Positions 1-8,209 of a DNA stretch of 9,761 bases are shown piece after piece. The stretch lies in contig JBBQYL010000190.1 in the NCBI GenBank assembly GCA_038208735.1, positions 1 through 9,761 on the forward strand. The letters are read 5' to 3'. Each line of letters opens with the position of its first letter. Positions within the stretch are counted from its first letter, which is position 1. The position numbers and the translations under genes were made by a program. Source of the DNA: Scleromatobacter sp038208735 (GTDB lineage Bacteria; Pseudomonadota; Gammaproteobacteria; Burkholderiales; Burkholderiaceae_C). Under the pieces are notes generated by a model. It searched no databases and was not told the origin of the DNA. It saw nothing but the letters and a program-made list of their open reading frames with translations.

Positions 1-939
1 GTGTGCTCGCGCTTCGGCATGATCGCGTTCGCGTCCAGCCTCGACCAGGCCGGCCCGCTGGCGCGTTCGGCCGAGGACTGCGCGCTGCTGCTGTCGGCCA
101 TGAGCGGCTTCGACGAGCGCGACGCCACCAGCGTGCAGCACCCGCCGCAGGACTTCCATGCGCAGATGCTCACGGCGCGCGAAGGCGCCACCGCGGCGCA
201 GCCGCTGAAGGGCCTGCGCATCGGCCTGCCCAAGGAGTTCTTCCCCGCCGCGCTGGCCGCCGACGTGAGCGGCCGCGTGCATGCGGCACTCGCGGAACTG
301 GAGAAGCTGGGCGCCACGCTGATCGAGGTGTCGCTGCCGCGCACCGAGCTGTCCATCCCGGTGTACTACATCATCGCGCCCGCCGAGGCCAGCTCCAACC
401 TGAGCCGCTACGACGGCGTGCGCTACGGCCACCGCACCGACAAGCCGCTGGTGCGGCCGTCGCAGCCCAAGGATCCGTCCGAGCTCGAGCAGATGTATCG
501 CTTCTCGCGCTCCGAGGCCTTCGGCCCCGAGGTGAAGCGCCGGATCATGATCGGCACCTACGTGCTCTCGCACGGCTACTACGACGCCTACTACCTGCAG
601 GCGCAGAAGCTGCGCCGCATGATCGCCGACGACTTCCAGGCCTGCTTCAAGCAGTGCGACCTGATCGCCGGCCCGGTGGCGCCGACGGTGGCGTGGAAGC
701 TCGGCGAGCAGGGCGACGACCCGGTCAAGGCCTATCTGGCCGACATCTTCACGCTGCCCGGCTCGCTGGCGGGCCTGCCCGGCATGAGCGTGCCGGCCGG
801 CTTCGCGAGTCCGGAAAATGGCGGCATGCCGGTGGGCCTGCAGTTGCTGGGCAACTACTTCGCCGAAGGCACGCTGCTGCACGCGGCCCACGCGTTGCAG
901 TTGGCCACCGACTTCCACCTCAAGCGCCCGCAGGCCTGA
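1..939 (+). CDS. gatA: Asp-tRNA(Asn)/Glu-tRNA(Gln) amidotransferase subunit A, C-terminal part (5' end outside window)
   Basis: GatA is the glutaminase subunit of the GatCAB complex: it releases ammonia from glutamine, which GatB uses to convert misacylated Glu-tRNA(Gln) or Asp-tRNA(Asn) in the cytoplasm. The frame is open from the left edge and ends at TGA 937-939, giving 312 residues. It begins at the strongly conserved stretch SRFGMIAFASSLDQAGPLAR, which in the amidase-signature family lies just after the catalytic serines; the Lys-Ser-Ser triad is therefore upstream of the window. Later family blocks are visible: GLRIGLPKEFF, SLAGLPGMSVPAGF and GLQLLGNYFAEGTLL. Family members are about 490 residues, so roughly the last 60 percent is here. 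The GTG at base 1 is an internal valine codon, not a start. The stop overlaps the next gene's ATG by one base. Identification is very secure. Confidence 0.97.
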   Translation: MCSRFGMIAFASSLDQAGPLARSAEDCALLLSAMSGFDERDATSVQHPPQDFHAQMLTAREGATAAQPLKGLRIGLPKEFFPAALAADVSGRVHAALAELEKLGATLIEVSLPRTELSIPVYYIIAPAEASSNLSRYDGVRYGHRTDKPLVRPSQPKDPSELEQMYRFSRSEAFGPEVKRRIMIGTYVLSHGYYDAYYLQAQKLRRMIADDFQACFKQCDLIAGPVAPTVAWKLGEQGDDPVKAYLADIFTLPGSLAGLPGMSVPAGFASPENGGMPVGLQLLGNYFAEGTLLHAAHALQLATDFHLKRPQA

Positions 940-1915
940 TGAACGCGCGCGCCGGCCACCGCCTCTCTGCCACCCCCGTGCGTGGCGGCGTGGTCGCGGG
1001 CGACTGCCTGGACGTGCTGCGTTCGCTGCCGGCGGCGCGCGTCGACCTCATCGTCACCTCGCCGCCCTACGCCGACCAGCGCGCCTCCACCTACGGCGGC
1101 GTGGCCGCCGACGAGTACGTCGAGTGGTTCATGCCGCGCGCCGAGCAGTTCGCGCGCGTGCTCAAGCCTGGCGGCTCGCTGGTGATCAACATCAAGGAGA
1201 AGGTGGTGGACGGCGAGCGCCACACCTACGTCCTCGAGCTGATCATCGCCATGCGCAAGCAGGGCTGGCTGTGGACGGAGGAGTACGTCTGGCACAAGCG
1301 CAACTGCTTTCCCGGCAAGTGGCCCAACCGCTTCCGCGACGCGTGGGAGCGCTGCCTGCACTTCACTCGCGAACGCAAGTTCAAGATGAACCAGGACGCC
1401 GTGATGGTGCCCACCGGCGACTGGGCGCGGACGCGCCTGAAGACCCTCGGCGCCAACGACGTGGTGCGCCACGATTCGCAGGTGGGCAACGCGTTCGGCA
1501 AGAACGTGGCCAACTGGCAGGGTCGCGAACGCGCCTATCCCACCAACGTGCTGCACCTGGCCACCGAGTGCAACAACAAGGGCCACAGCGCCGCGTTCCC
1601 GCAGGCGCTGCCGCGCTGGTTCATCGAACTCTTCACCGATCCGGGTGACACCGTGCTCGACCCGTTCGCCGGCTCGGGCACCACGCTGGCCGCGGCGCTG
1701 GCGCTGGGGCGCAACGCGATCGGCGTCGAACTCGCGCCTGCGTACGCCGCGCGCTGCCGCGAGTCGCTCGAGGCGTCACGAACGTCCGCGGCCGGGGTGG
1801 CGCGCGAGGCCGCGCAGGCGCTCGCGCGCGCGAGCATCGTCACCGAACAAGAACTCATCTCGCCGCGTCGCGGCGCGGCCGCTTCGACCAAAATTCCCAA
1901 GGACAACGTCCCATC

Positions 1916-1919
<4 letters not shown>
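939..1919 (+). CDS. Beta-class DNA methyltransferase (N4-cytosine or N6-adenine), embedded in the gat operon
   Basis: A 326-residue DNA methyltransferase that transfers methyl from S-adenosylmethionine to an exocyclic amino group in DNA. Catalytic motif IV, TSPPY, is at residues 40-44, preceded by GDCLDVLRSLP and VDLIV. The AdoMet-binding motif I, DPFAGSGTT, is near the C-terminus at 241-249 and is followed by GRNAIGVEL. Motif IV before motif I defines the beta class; the stretch between them (about 45-235) should hold the target recognition domain. SPPY is usual in N4-cytosine enzymes but also occurs in N6-adenine ones, so the modified base is uncertain. The last 40 or so residues look low-complexity. 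The start is ATG 939, overlapping the gatA stop as TGATG; no Shine-Dalgarno is evident, so translation probably depends on coupling. The stop overlaps the gatB start as ATGA. No restriction endonuclease or specificity gene is adjacent, so it looks like an orphan methylase. Confidence 0.9.
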
Positions 1920-3363
<1,444 letters not shown>

Positions 3364-3367
<4 letters not shown>

Positions 3368-3798
3368 GGGGTCTGGCATCTCCTCGCGACGTGCAGCGTC
3401 GTGAGGCAATGCCTGACCCCGGACGTGGGCGGCTCCGGGGATGGCGGCGTCGCGTTTCCACGGCCATAGTGCCGCGGCGGTGCGCCCATCACCCGCTTGA
3501 ACGCCGTGGAGAACGCACTCTCCGATTCGTAGCCCAGCGCCGACCAGGCGCTTGAACTTCAGCGCGAAGGTGGAACGCGACATCGCGGCCTCCTTCGCGA
3601 GTTCGTCGATGGTCCAACGTCGGCCGGGCTGCGCGTGCAAAGTGGCCGCCGATCGCGAAGCAATCGCCGCCGCCGTTGACCACGCGCGTGGTGCCGCGCA
3701 GGGGCGTGCGCAGGAAGGTCATGGCGTCCACCGGCGTCGGCGAGAGGTCGCTGTCAAGGCGGAACGGCAGCCCGCGCGGCAGCAGGTAGCAGTCGCCC
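3364..3798 (-). pseudogene. AraC-family regulator pseudogene (cupin_6 + AraC HTH) with two internal deletions and a missing 5' end
   Basis: Three pieces of one AraC-type regulator lie in order on the minus strand in different frames. The first (3798 to about 3640) reads PGDCYLLPRGLPFRL, then VNGGGDCFAIGGHFA, typical of the cupin_6 sensing domain. It jumps directly to MHAQPGRRWTIDELAKEAAM and SRSTFALKFKRLVG, the first helix-turn-helix, which in intact relatives lies roughly 90-110 residues later. A further jump near 3536-3542 leads, in another frame, to ALGYESESAFSTAFKRVMG, the second helix-turn-helix, omitting about 35-40 residues. The first 50 or so residues of the protein are absent: at 3799 the sequence changes to what looks like the end of an insertion sequence. 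The last frame runs on to a TAG at 3366-3364 that overlaps the gatB stop. No functional product is expected. The deletion sizes are judged from memory of the family, not from an alignment. Confidence 0.8.
3368..3420. repeat. 24-bp imperfect inverted repeat (hairpin) directly after gatB
   Basis: Arms 3368-3391 and 3397-3420 pair with 20 Watson-Crick pairs, one G-U wobble and three mismatches around the 5-nt loop TGCAG. The outer ends read GGGGTC and GACCCC and the inner stem CGACG/CGTCG. It begins at the base after the gatB stop, a natural place for a transcription terminator, but neither strand shows a T-tract after the stem. The GGGGTC...GACCCC ends and imperfect long stem are also what REP-type palindromic elements look like. 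Either reading is possible; the fold itself is clear. Confidence 0.7.
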
Positions 3799-4067
3799 GG
3801 GTTCTGTCGCAGTAGCGGAGGACTGACGGTCCTGAGGCCCGGGGAACCGCAGAAGTTCAGTAGGCCAGGCTGTAGAACAGCTCTGCTGCGGACATGACTT
3901 GGCTTTCGGGGCCAGCCCACTGGCCCTTGCGAATCATGTGCATGACCTCAATGCCGGCGATGCACTTTCGCGTGATCGACGGCCACGCCGCGCTCGGCCA
4001 TCATCTCTTCGAGGTTGCGCAGACTCAAGGGATAGGCGGCATACCAGCGCACGCACACCAGCATGAT
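3799..4067 (-). mobile_element. IS6-family insertion sequence remnant with internally deleted transposase
   Basis: On the minus strand, 4067 to about 3973 encodes IMLVCVRWYAAYPLSLRNLE followed by EMMAERGVAVDHAKVHR, the N-terminal part of an IS6/IS26-type DDE transposase. The reading then shifts frame and continues as AGIEVMHMIRKGQWAGPESQ and SAAELFYSLAY before TGA 3859-3857, the C-terminal end of the same kind of protein. About 140-150 central residues, which would carry the DDE triad, are missing. The joint lies at GCGAT 3957-3961 (ATCGC on the coding strand). Fifty-seven bases past the stop, at 3799, the plus strand reads GGGTTCTGTCGCAG, which fits an IS6-type terminal inverted repeat, and AraC sequence resumes there. 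No matching second terminal repeat was found to the right, so that end looks lost. The element can no longer move itself. Confidence 0.72.
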
Positions 4068-4168
4068 CGGGGCTGCGGTGAGATGCCCGGGCGCTGCGCG
4101 TGGTTCTGCGCGCGCCGTGGCGCTTCGCAAGCTGACGGGTTCGGGGCAGACGATCGCTGTCACGGTCG
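4068..4168. other. Unassigned junction between IS remnant and histidine kinase gene
   Basis: About 100 bases between the recognisable transposase N-terminus and the stop of the minus-strand kinase. The minus strand keeps the transposase frame open (it includes APGHLTAAP and, earlier, AIVCPEPVSLRSATARAEPR), but I do not recognise this as transposase. It may be a divergent N-terminus or a further deletion joint. The missing right end of the insertion sequence should lie here if it survives, but I could not see it. Confidence 0.4.
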
Positions 4169-5284
4169 CTAGTGCAGCGCTCGCTGGGGAAGCTCGATGG
4201 TGAACACGCAGCCTGCGCCTGGCACGTCACGCGCGGTCAATGTACCGCCGTCCGCCTCGACGCCGCAGCGGGCGATGGAGAGCCCCAAGCCAAGCCCGCT
4301 GCGATCCTCGCCGGACTGCGTGAAGGGCCGGAACATCGCCTCGGTGGCGCCGTGCGGGAGCCCCCCGCAATGATCAGACACCTCGATGAATATCCGCTTG
4401 CCGTCGGCGCGCGTGACCAATTCGACCGCGGTTCGGGGATGCGTGAATTTGAAGGCGTTTTGAAGGATGTTGGCCAGCGCCGCCAAGATCTTCGCGCGGT
4501 GTCCCGAGACGCCGAGGAAGGGATCCACCTCCGCTACGTTGAACGCGCAGCTTCGCGAGGCCGCGTCATAGCTGGCGGCCCGCGCCGCGTCGGCGACGAG
4601 TTCAGCGACGGAGAAGACTTCGTCGGCGGTCGCGTGGGCGGCGCCGCGCACCTGCACCATAGAATCGCTCAGCATCGCGGCCATCGAGGCGTGGCTGCGC
4701 GCGACCAGGCCGCCGGTGGCCCCGCCGACGGGAAGCAGTCCCAATTCCAGCGCCTGGAAGGCAAGCGTTGCAGTCTGGAGCACGTTGCGCAGCTCGTGCA
4801 CCAGCACGCCCATCCGCTCGTTCTCATCGGCCGCGCGCGCGCTGGCGTCCCGCGCGTCGCGCTGGGCCCCGAACTCGCTCACCGCGTTGTCGAGGCAGCG
4901 GTTGAGGGTGCGGAACTCGTCGATGGTGAATGGGGCGTCGCGCTCCACCGCGAGGTCGGTGATGGCTTGGCAGAGGTCGCCGTAGCCGTGAACTACGGCG
5001 TCGACGGTGAAGCCCAGCCGCATCAGCTCGCCGCCATGCGCGGCGGCGCTCACGCCAATCTCGGAGAGGGCTGCCATGTCGCCCGACGAGGAGCCGGAGA
5101 TCCGGACGCTCTCGCAAGCGTGGCCCAGCATCTCGGCGCCGAGCGTCCTGACGATCTGGTCGAGGAACATGGGGATGCCGTTGGCGAGCTGGGCGGCTGT
5201 GGCCGCGCGCCTCGGGCGCTTGGCCGCCTTCGCCTTGCAACGCGCGATCAAGTCTTCGCGGTTGTTCAAAAGAAACTGTCGCAT
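4169..5284 (-). CDS. Soluble sensor histidine kinase with RsbRD-like N-terminal domain
   Basis: A 371-residue cytoplasmic histidine kinase with no membrane segment. Residues about 1-145 form a helical domain starting MRQFLLNNREDLIARCKAKA, resembling the RsbT co-antagonist (RsbRD-type) N-terminal sensor domain seen in stress-signalling proteins; that assignment is by resemblance only. The dimerisation/phosphoacceptor region follows, with H163 in LVHELRN. The ATPase region has the N box LANILQNAFKFT (N276), a G1 box SDHCGGLP (D304) and a G2 box GLGLGLSIAR (330-339), so all catalytic elements are present. The start is ATG 5284-5282: the frame stays open far upstream, but that part (back to 5953) is arginine- and serine-rich with no family resemblance, and the MRQFLLNNRE beginning is typical of this group. 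There is no partner response regulator on its strand; it points away from the phytochrome operon and ends next to the insertion-sequence wreckage. It may be an orphan kinase or may signal to the REC-PAS protein at 7349. Confidence 0.85.
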   Translation of the reverse strand: MRQFLLNNREDLIARCKAKAAKRPRRAATAAQLANGIPMFLDQIVRTLGAEMLGHACESVRISGSSSGDMAALSEIGVSAAAHGGELMRLGFTVDAVVHGYGDLCQAITDLAVERDAPFTIDEFRTLNRCLDNAVSEFGAQRDARDASARAADENERMGVLVHELRNVLQTATLAFQALELGLLPVGGATGGLVARSHASMAAMLSDSMVQVRGAAHATADEVFSVAELVADAARAASYDAASRSCAFNVAEVDPFLGVSGHRAKILAALANILQNAFKFTHPRTAVELVTRADGKRIFIEVSDHCGGLPHGATEAMFRPFTQSGEDRSGLGLGLSIARCGVEADGGTLTARDVPGAGCVFTIELPQRALH

Positions 5285-6012
5285 GGAAGTCCAATGGTGA
5301 GCCGTCGAGCCCACAGATCGCCTGGCTCGCGCGGTCTCGTGTCGTTGCCCTGGAGCGGACTTTGAACTAGTTTGATCTGTTGCGAGCCATGCGTATATGC
5401 GCTGGCGCACCCAACGAAGATATTTCGGAATCAGGGTGGCAGAGGGCTCCGGTGGGACTCCGCATTGCGGTTGGATGGCATCACACCAAGAGACGCCCCA
5501 TGAGCTCCAGATGCAGCGCCGTCGAGGCGGACGACAACCGCGAAGCCGCAAGACAGCGGACTGGCGGTTAGCAGTTTCGTTGCACCACCCTGACGACCGC
5601 ATTCGGTGCCCAGCTGCAAGCCAGGGAGACAGCAGCCTCCACGCACGCCCCGAAGCCCATCTTGGAACGACCTCGTGAGGTGACACGGAAGCTGCGCGGC
5701 TCCGCCGGGTGAAAGTGAACGTCGTTGACGCCGGCAGCTTGCTCACCCCCCGGCCGCTTGAACGACTGCTGCCAGGTGCCGCGAACACAGGACTCAACCC
5801 TTGGCTGCCATTCATGTCGTTGATTCCGACGGCAAATAGCGGTCGTCCGCTGCAAGAGCGCGTCACTCGGGCGAGGCGCGAGCGCACTTCTTGCCTCGGA
5901 CAACTCGCGGAGACCGTGTAGGAAGACATGCCGTCATAAGTTAACCGGCGCACAGACGGCTGACTTGGCGGTGCTTACACTGGGTCTACTGAACCGCGCA
6001 TCCGCTTTTGCC

Positions 6013-6075
6013 ATGGACGCAAACCTCATCACACCCATGGCGGCCCTTGAACGACTCGTCATGTTCGGCGAGTAG
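6013..6075 (+). other. 20-codon open frame, possible start of a lost gene
   Basis: ATG 6013 to TAG 6073-6075 reads MDANLITPMAALERLVMFGE. It resembles an ordinary protein N-terminus cut off by a stop, but I do not recognise the family and no clear ribosome binding site precedes it. It could pair with the remnant at 6135-6377 as parts of one broken gene, which is speculation. Confidence 0.15.
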
Positions 6076-6134
6076 TACGGCGATTCAAGCGGAGGACCCG
6101 ATCCATGAATCCGTTGCAACGCGCCAGGTGGTAA

Positions 6135-6377
6135 ATCGCCACAGTCGGCGAAATCGTCCAGCCCGCCCTCATGCACCTTGCGCCAGTGCTCGACGAGAGC
6201 AGAGACGTGCCCGACTTCAGGTGGTTGGAGGCTTCGCCCACATCAACGCGGGCACTCGGGTGCGCGATCAAAGATTTGGTGGGTCGATCCTTGAAGCAGG
6301 TCTTGGCGGAGTACGCGGTTCGTCTCTCGATGACCATCGAAGTCACCAACCCAGCAGCAGTTGAGCTCGTCTTCTAG
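6135..6377 (+). pseudogene. Possible gene fragment of about 80 codons, weak PAS-like resemblance
   Basis: After a stop at 6132 this frame is open to TAG 6375-6377 and reads as ordinary protein: IATVGEIVQPALMHLAP, DVPDFRWLEASPTSTRALG, DLVGRSLKQVLAEYAVRLSM. The run DFRWLEASPTSTRALG followed by DLVGRSLKQVL recalls the core of a PAS domain (where the wording is often like FRWLYVN...ALG..REELIGRSL), but the match is loose. The only in-frame ATG is 6171, giving 68 residues, and no ribosome binding site is evident. It could instead be noise; the opposite strand is also open here. Confidence 0.25.
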
Positions 6378-6500
6378 GCGCAGCGTGTACCCAGTCAGCT
6401 CGAATCGAGGGATCGATACTCACTCCCGCGTGGATCTCTCCGCACCAGCACGCCGTGCGTGGCGCCGCATGGACAGTCGGCCGCGGTGCTTGACGGTACG

Positions 6501-7352
6501 ATGAAGCCCAATTCACCCAGAGAAGGCCGCCATGCCGCAGCAATGCCGATACAGCGCGACGCAGACCTGCCGACTCTGGGCTCCGCGCTGATGGAGTCCG
6601 AGGAGTTGGCTTCGGCACATGCGGATGATCCCTTGCGCGAAATGGCGCTGAAGCTCAGGGCCGCCGAAGACGCGCTTGCACAGGCCCTCCGCACTCATTC
6701 AGAGTTTTTGTGGGCCATGGGCCATGCTCTGCGGTCGCCTCTGACTGCCATTCTCGGCTTCGCCGAACTCATGGACGCCGGGATGCCAGCGCCGACTTCG
6801 CGCCAGAAGCACGGCTTGGCGCAGATCCTCAAAGCAGGCTGGGGTTTGCTGGCTTTGATCGACGAGATCCTTGATGCGTCGCTGCTCGAGTGCGGCAAAC
6901 TGCAGATGCAGATGGAACGTCTCTCGCTTGAAGAGGTGCTGCGCGAATGCGAAGCTCTGGTCAGACCTTTGGCGCGCCAAAACGATGTCGACGTGGTGTT
7001 CGCCTGGCCAGCGCAGACCCTGTTCGTCATGGCTGATCGCGCACGGCTGCGGCAGATTCTCATGACTCTCGTTGGCCATGCGCTGTCGCACAGCGGCGCC
7101 GCTGGCACCGTGCATGTGAGTTGTCACCGATGCGCAGATGGCCGTCTTCGCGTGAATTTTCGGGATACAAGCTGCGGCCGGTCGGTCGCGTGGTTGACCC
7201 ACGATGACCCAGCCAACCACATCAAACTGATCGTCAGCCAGCAACTGGCCAGCAATATGGGCGGCGCGATTGCGACTGAAAACATCGCCGGCCCGACCGG
7301 CAATGCCGACGCCTACTGGCTCGAATTGAACGCAGCAGAGCTCACCCCATGA
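6501..7352 (+). CDS. Degenerate histidine kinase (probable pseudokinase or phosphotransfer protein)
   Basis: A soluble protein of 283 residues with a short N-terminal coiled-coil-like stretch (about 44-68), a HisKA-like helical hairpin and a histidine-kinase ATPase-like domain. The H box keeps the histidine, H75 in GHALRSPLTAILGFAELM, but the usual acidic residue after it is Ala and the usual Asn/Thr is Ser. The ATP-binding boxes are badly eroded: the N box reads RQILMTLVGHALSHS, with His193 in place of the metal-binding Asn; G1 reads DTSCGRS with one glycine lost; and the G2 glycines are replaced (ANHIKL at 238-243). The fold around them persists (QQLASNMGGAIATE). It probably cannot use ATP. 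The start is uncertain: ATG 6501, GTG 6459 and ATG 6543 are all in frame, and the best Shine-Dalgarno-like AGAGAAGG (about 6519-6526) is 16 nt before 6543. The stop overlaps the next start as ATGA, so the two are coupled. First gene of the phytochrome cluster. Confidence 0.8.
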   Translation: MKPNSPREGRHAAAMPIQRDADLPTLGSALMESEELASAHADDPLREMALKLRAAEDALAQALRTHSEFLWAMGHALRSPLTAILGFAELMDAGMPAPTSRQKHGLAQILKAGWGLLALIDEILDASLLECGKLQMQMERLSLEEVLRECEALVRPLARQNDVDVVFAWPAQTLFVMADRARLRQILMTLVGHALSHSGAAGTVHVSCHRCADGRLRVNFRDTSCGRSVAWLTHDDPANHIKLIVSQQLASNMGGAIATENIAGPTGNADAYWLELNAAELTP

Positions 7353-8176
7353 CAATGGACCGACACATCCTCGCCGCCAGCATTCTCATCGTGGACGACC
7401 AGGCAGCCAATGTGGAGGTGTTGCGCCTTCTACTGGGCGACGCGGGCTACACGCAGGTCAGCGCCACGCTTGATCCGACGAAGGTCTGCTCCCTGCACCA
7501 CCGACATTCCTACGACCTGATTCTGTTGGACGTCGAAATGCCCGGTCTCGACGGCTTTGGCGTGATTGAAGAGCTGAAGCGCAGTGCGCTGGACAGCTAC
7601 CTGCCGGTCATTGTGCTTACCGCCCAGCCTGGCCACAAGCTTCGCGCTTTGCAGGCCGGCGCCAAAGACTTCATCAGCAAGCCGTTCGACTTTTTGGAGG
7701 TCAAGACGCGCATTCACAACATGCTCGAAGTGCGACTTCTGTACCGCAAGCTCGAAGGCTACAACGCTGCGCTGGAGCTGGCTGTGCAAGAGCGGACAGC
7801 AGAGCTGCGCGAGAGCGAAGCGCGCTATCGCGGTTTGACCGAGATGGCTTCGGACTGGTATTGGGAGCAGGACGAACGCGGTAAATTTACGAGCGTCTCG
7901 GGGCCGGTGATGGAGCTTCTGGGCCTGCGCGCTGAATTTCAGGCTGATGCCAAGGGCGATGCCGCGCGATGGTTCGGCGGTTGGGACGAAACCGAGCGCA
8001 TGGCGCTGCAAACCTGCGTCTCCGCCCGCCTGCCCTTTATAGACCTTGTCGTCCACCGTACCCAGGTCAGTGGCCAGCGCCAGCAGTTCCGCGTCAGCGG
8101 CCGGCCGATGTTCGACTCCAGGTGCCGCTTCGTCGGCTACCGCGGCACTGGCATTGAATTCATGCCGAGCAGCTAG
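7349..8176 (+). CDS. REC-PAS response regulator without output domain
   Basis: A 275-residue two-domain signalling protein. Residues 11-130 are a receiver domain: acidic pair D16-D17, phosphoacceptor D61 in LILLDVEMPGLDGF, T91 in VIVLTAQP and K111 in DFISKPFD are all present, so it should accept phosphate. Residues about 130-158 form a coiled-coil-like linker (LELAVQERTAELRESEARY), and about 159-272 a PAS domain (GLTEMASDWYWEQDERGKF ... FRVSGRPMF ... FVGYRGTGIEF). The chain ends just where, in many relatives, a histidine kinase or GGDEF domain follows; there is no DNA-binding or enzymatic output. It may work through protein contacts or be a shortened version of a larger regulator. Start ATG 7349 overlaps the upstream stop by 4 nt; a second ATG is two codons on. 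It lies 33 nt before the Crp/Fnr gene. Confidence 0.9.
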   Translation: MTMDRHILAASILIVDDQAANVEVLRLLLGDAGYTQVSATLDPTKVCSLHHRHSYDLILLDVEMPGLDGFGVIEELKRSALDSYLPVIVLTAQPGHKLRALQAGAKDFISKPFDFLEVKTRIHNMLEVRLLYRKLEGYNAALELAVQERTAELRESEARYRGLTEMASDWYWEQDERGKFTSVSGPVMELLGLRAEFQADAKGDAARWFGGWDETERMALQTCVSARLPFIDLVVHRTQVSGQRQQFRVSGRPMFDSRCRFVGYRGTGIEFMPSS

Positions 8177-8209
8177 CAAGCGCTCCAGCGCGCCTCGTTT
8201 TCCCAATGC

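Larger units (their letters stand above)
5285..6500. other. 1.2-kb gap between divergent signalling genes, no convincing gene
   Basis: This should hold the promoter of the minus-strand kinase and that of the plus-strand phytochrome operon, but I see no clear -35/-10 pair for either. Several frames are open for 60-110 codons on both strands; their residue make-up (rich in Arg, Ser, Pro, Cys) is not that of a known protein. Sequence features seen: the perfect palindrome AACTAGTT at 5365-5372, a short hairpin AGCGG-TCGT-CCGCT at 5839-5852, two related 16-17-base stretches sharing CTTGAACGACT (5751-5767 and 6041-6056), and the palindrome CTCGA-A-TCGAG at 6399-6409. GC content appears lower than in the gat operon. 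The whole looks like decayed, acquired sequence. Confidence 0.5.

Noticed and set aside
1..3. GTG at the first base as the start of the first gene
   Set aside because: The protein begins in the middle of GatA; the codon is an internal valine in a conserved block.
855..1586. 243-codon minus-strand frame opposite the methyltransferase
   Set aside because: It is a shadow frame of the methyltransferase with low-complexity composition.
4102..4108. GGTTCTG as the second terminal repeat of the IS6-like element
   Set aside because: It is in the same orientation as the repeat at 3799, not inverted, and the match is only 7 bases.
4172..5365. 397-codon plus-strand frame opposite the histidine kinase
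   Set aside because: It is antisense to a kinase with all catalytic boxes and shows no family resemblance.
5568..5903. 111-codon minus-strand frame in the gap
   Set aside because: Its composition is rich in Arg, Ser and Cys, it has no ribosome binding site or recognised motif, and it competes with open frames on the other strand.
5285..5953. Upstream extension of the minus-strand kinase to 594 residues
   Set aside because: The extra 223 residues have atypical composition and no domain; the family-like start is at 5284.
6490..6495. TTGACG as a -35 element for the phytochrome operon
   Set aside because: No -10-like hexamer lies 16-18 bases downstream, and it is only a few bases before a candidate start codon.
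6532..6591. ATG 6532, five bases after AGAGAAGG, as the start of the pseudokinase
   Set aside because: It is out of frame with the kinase-like protein and reaches a stop after 19 codons.
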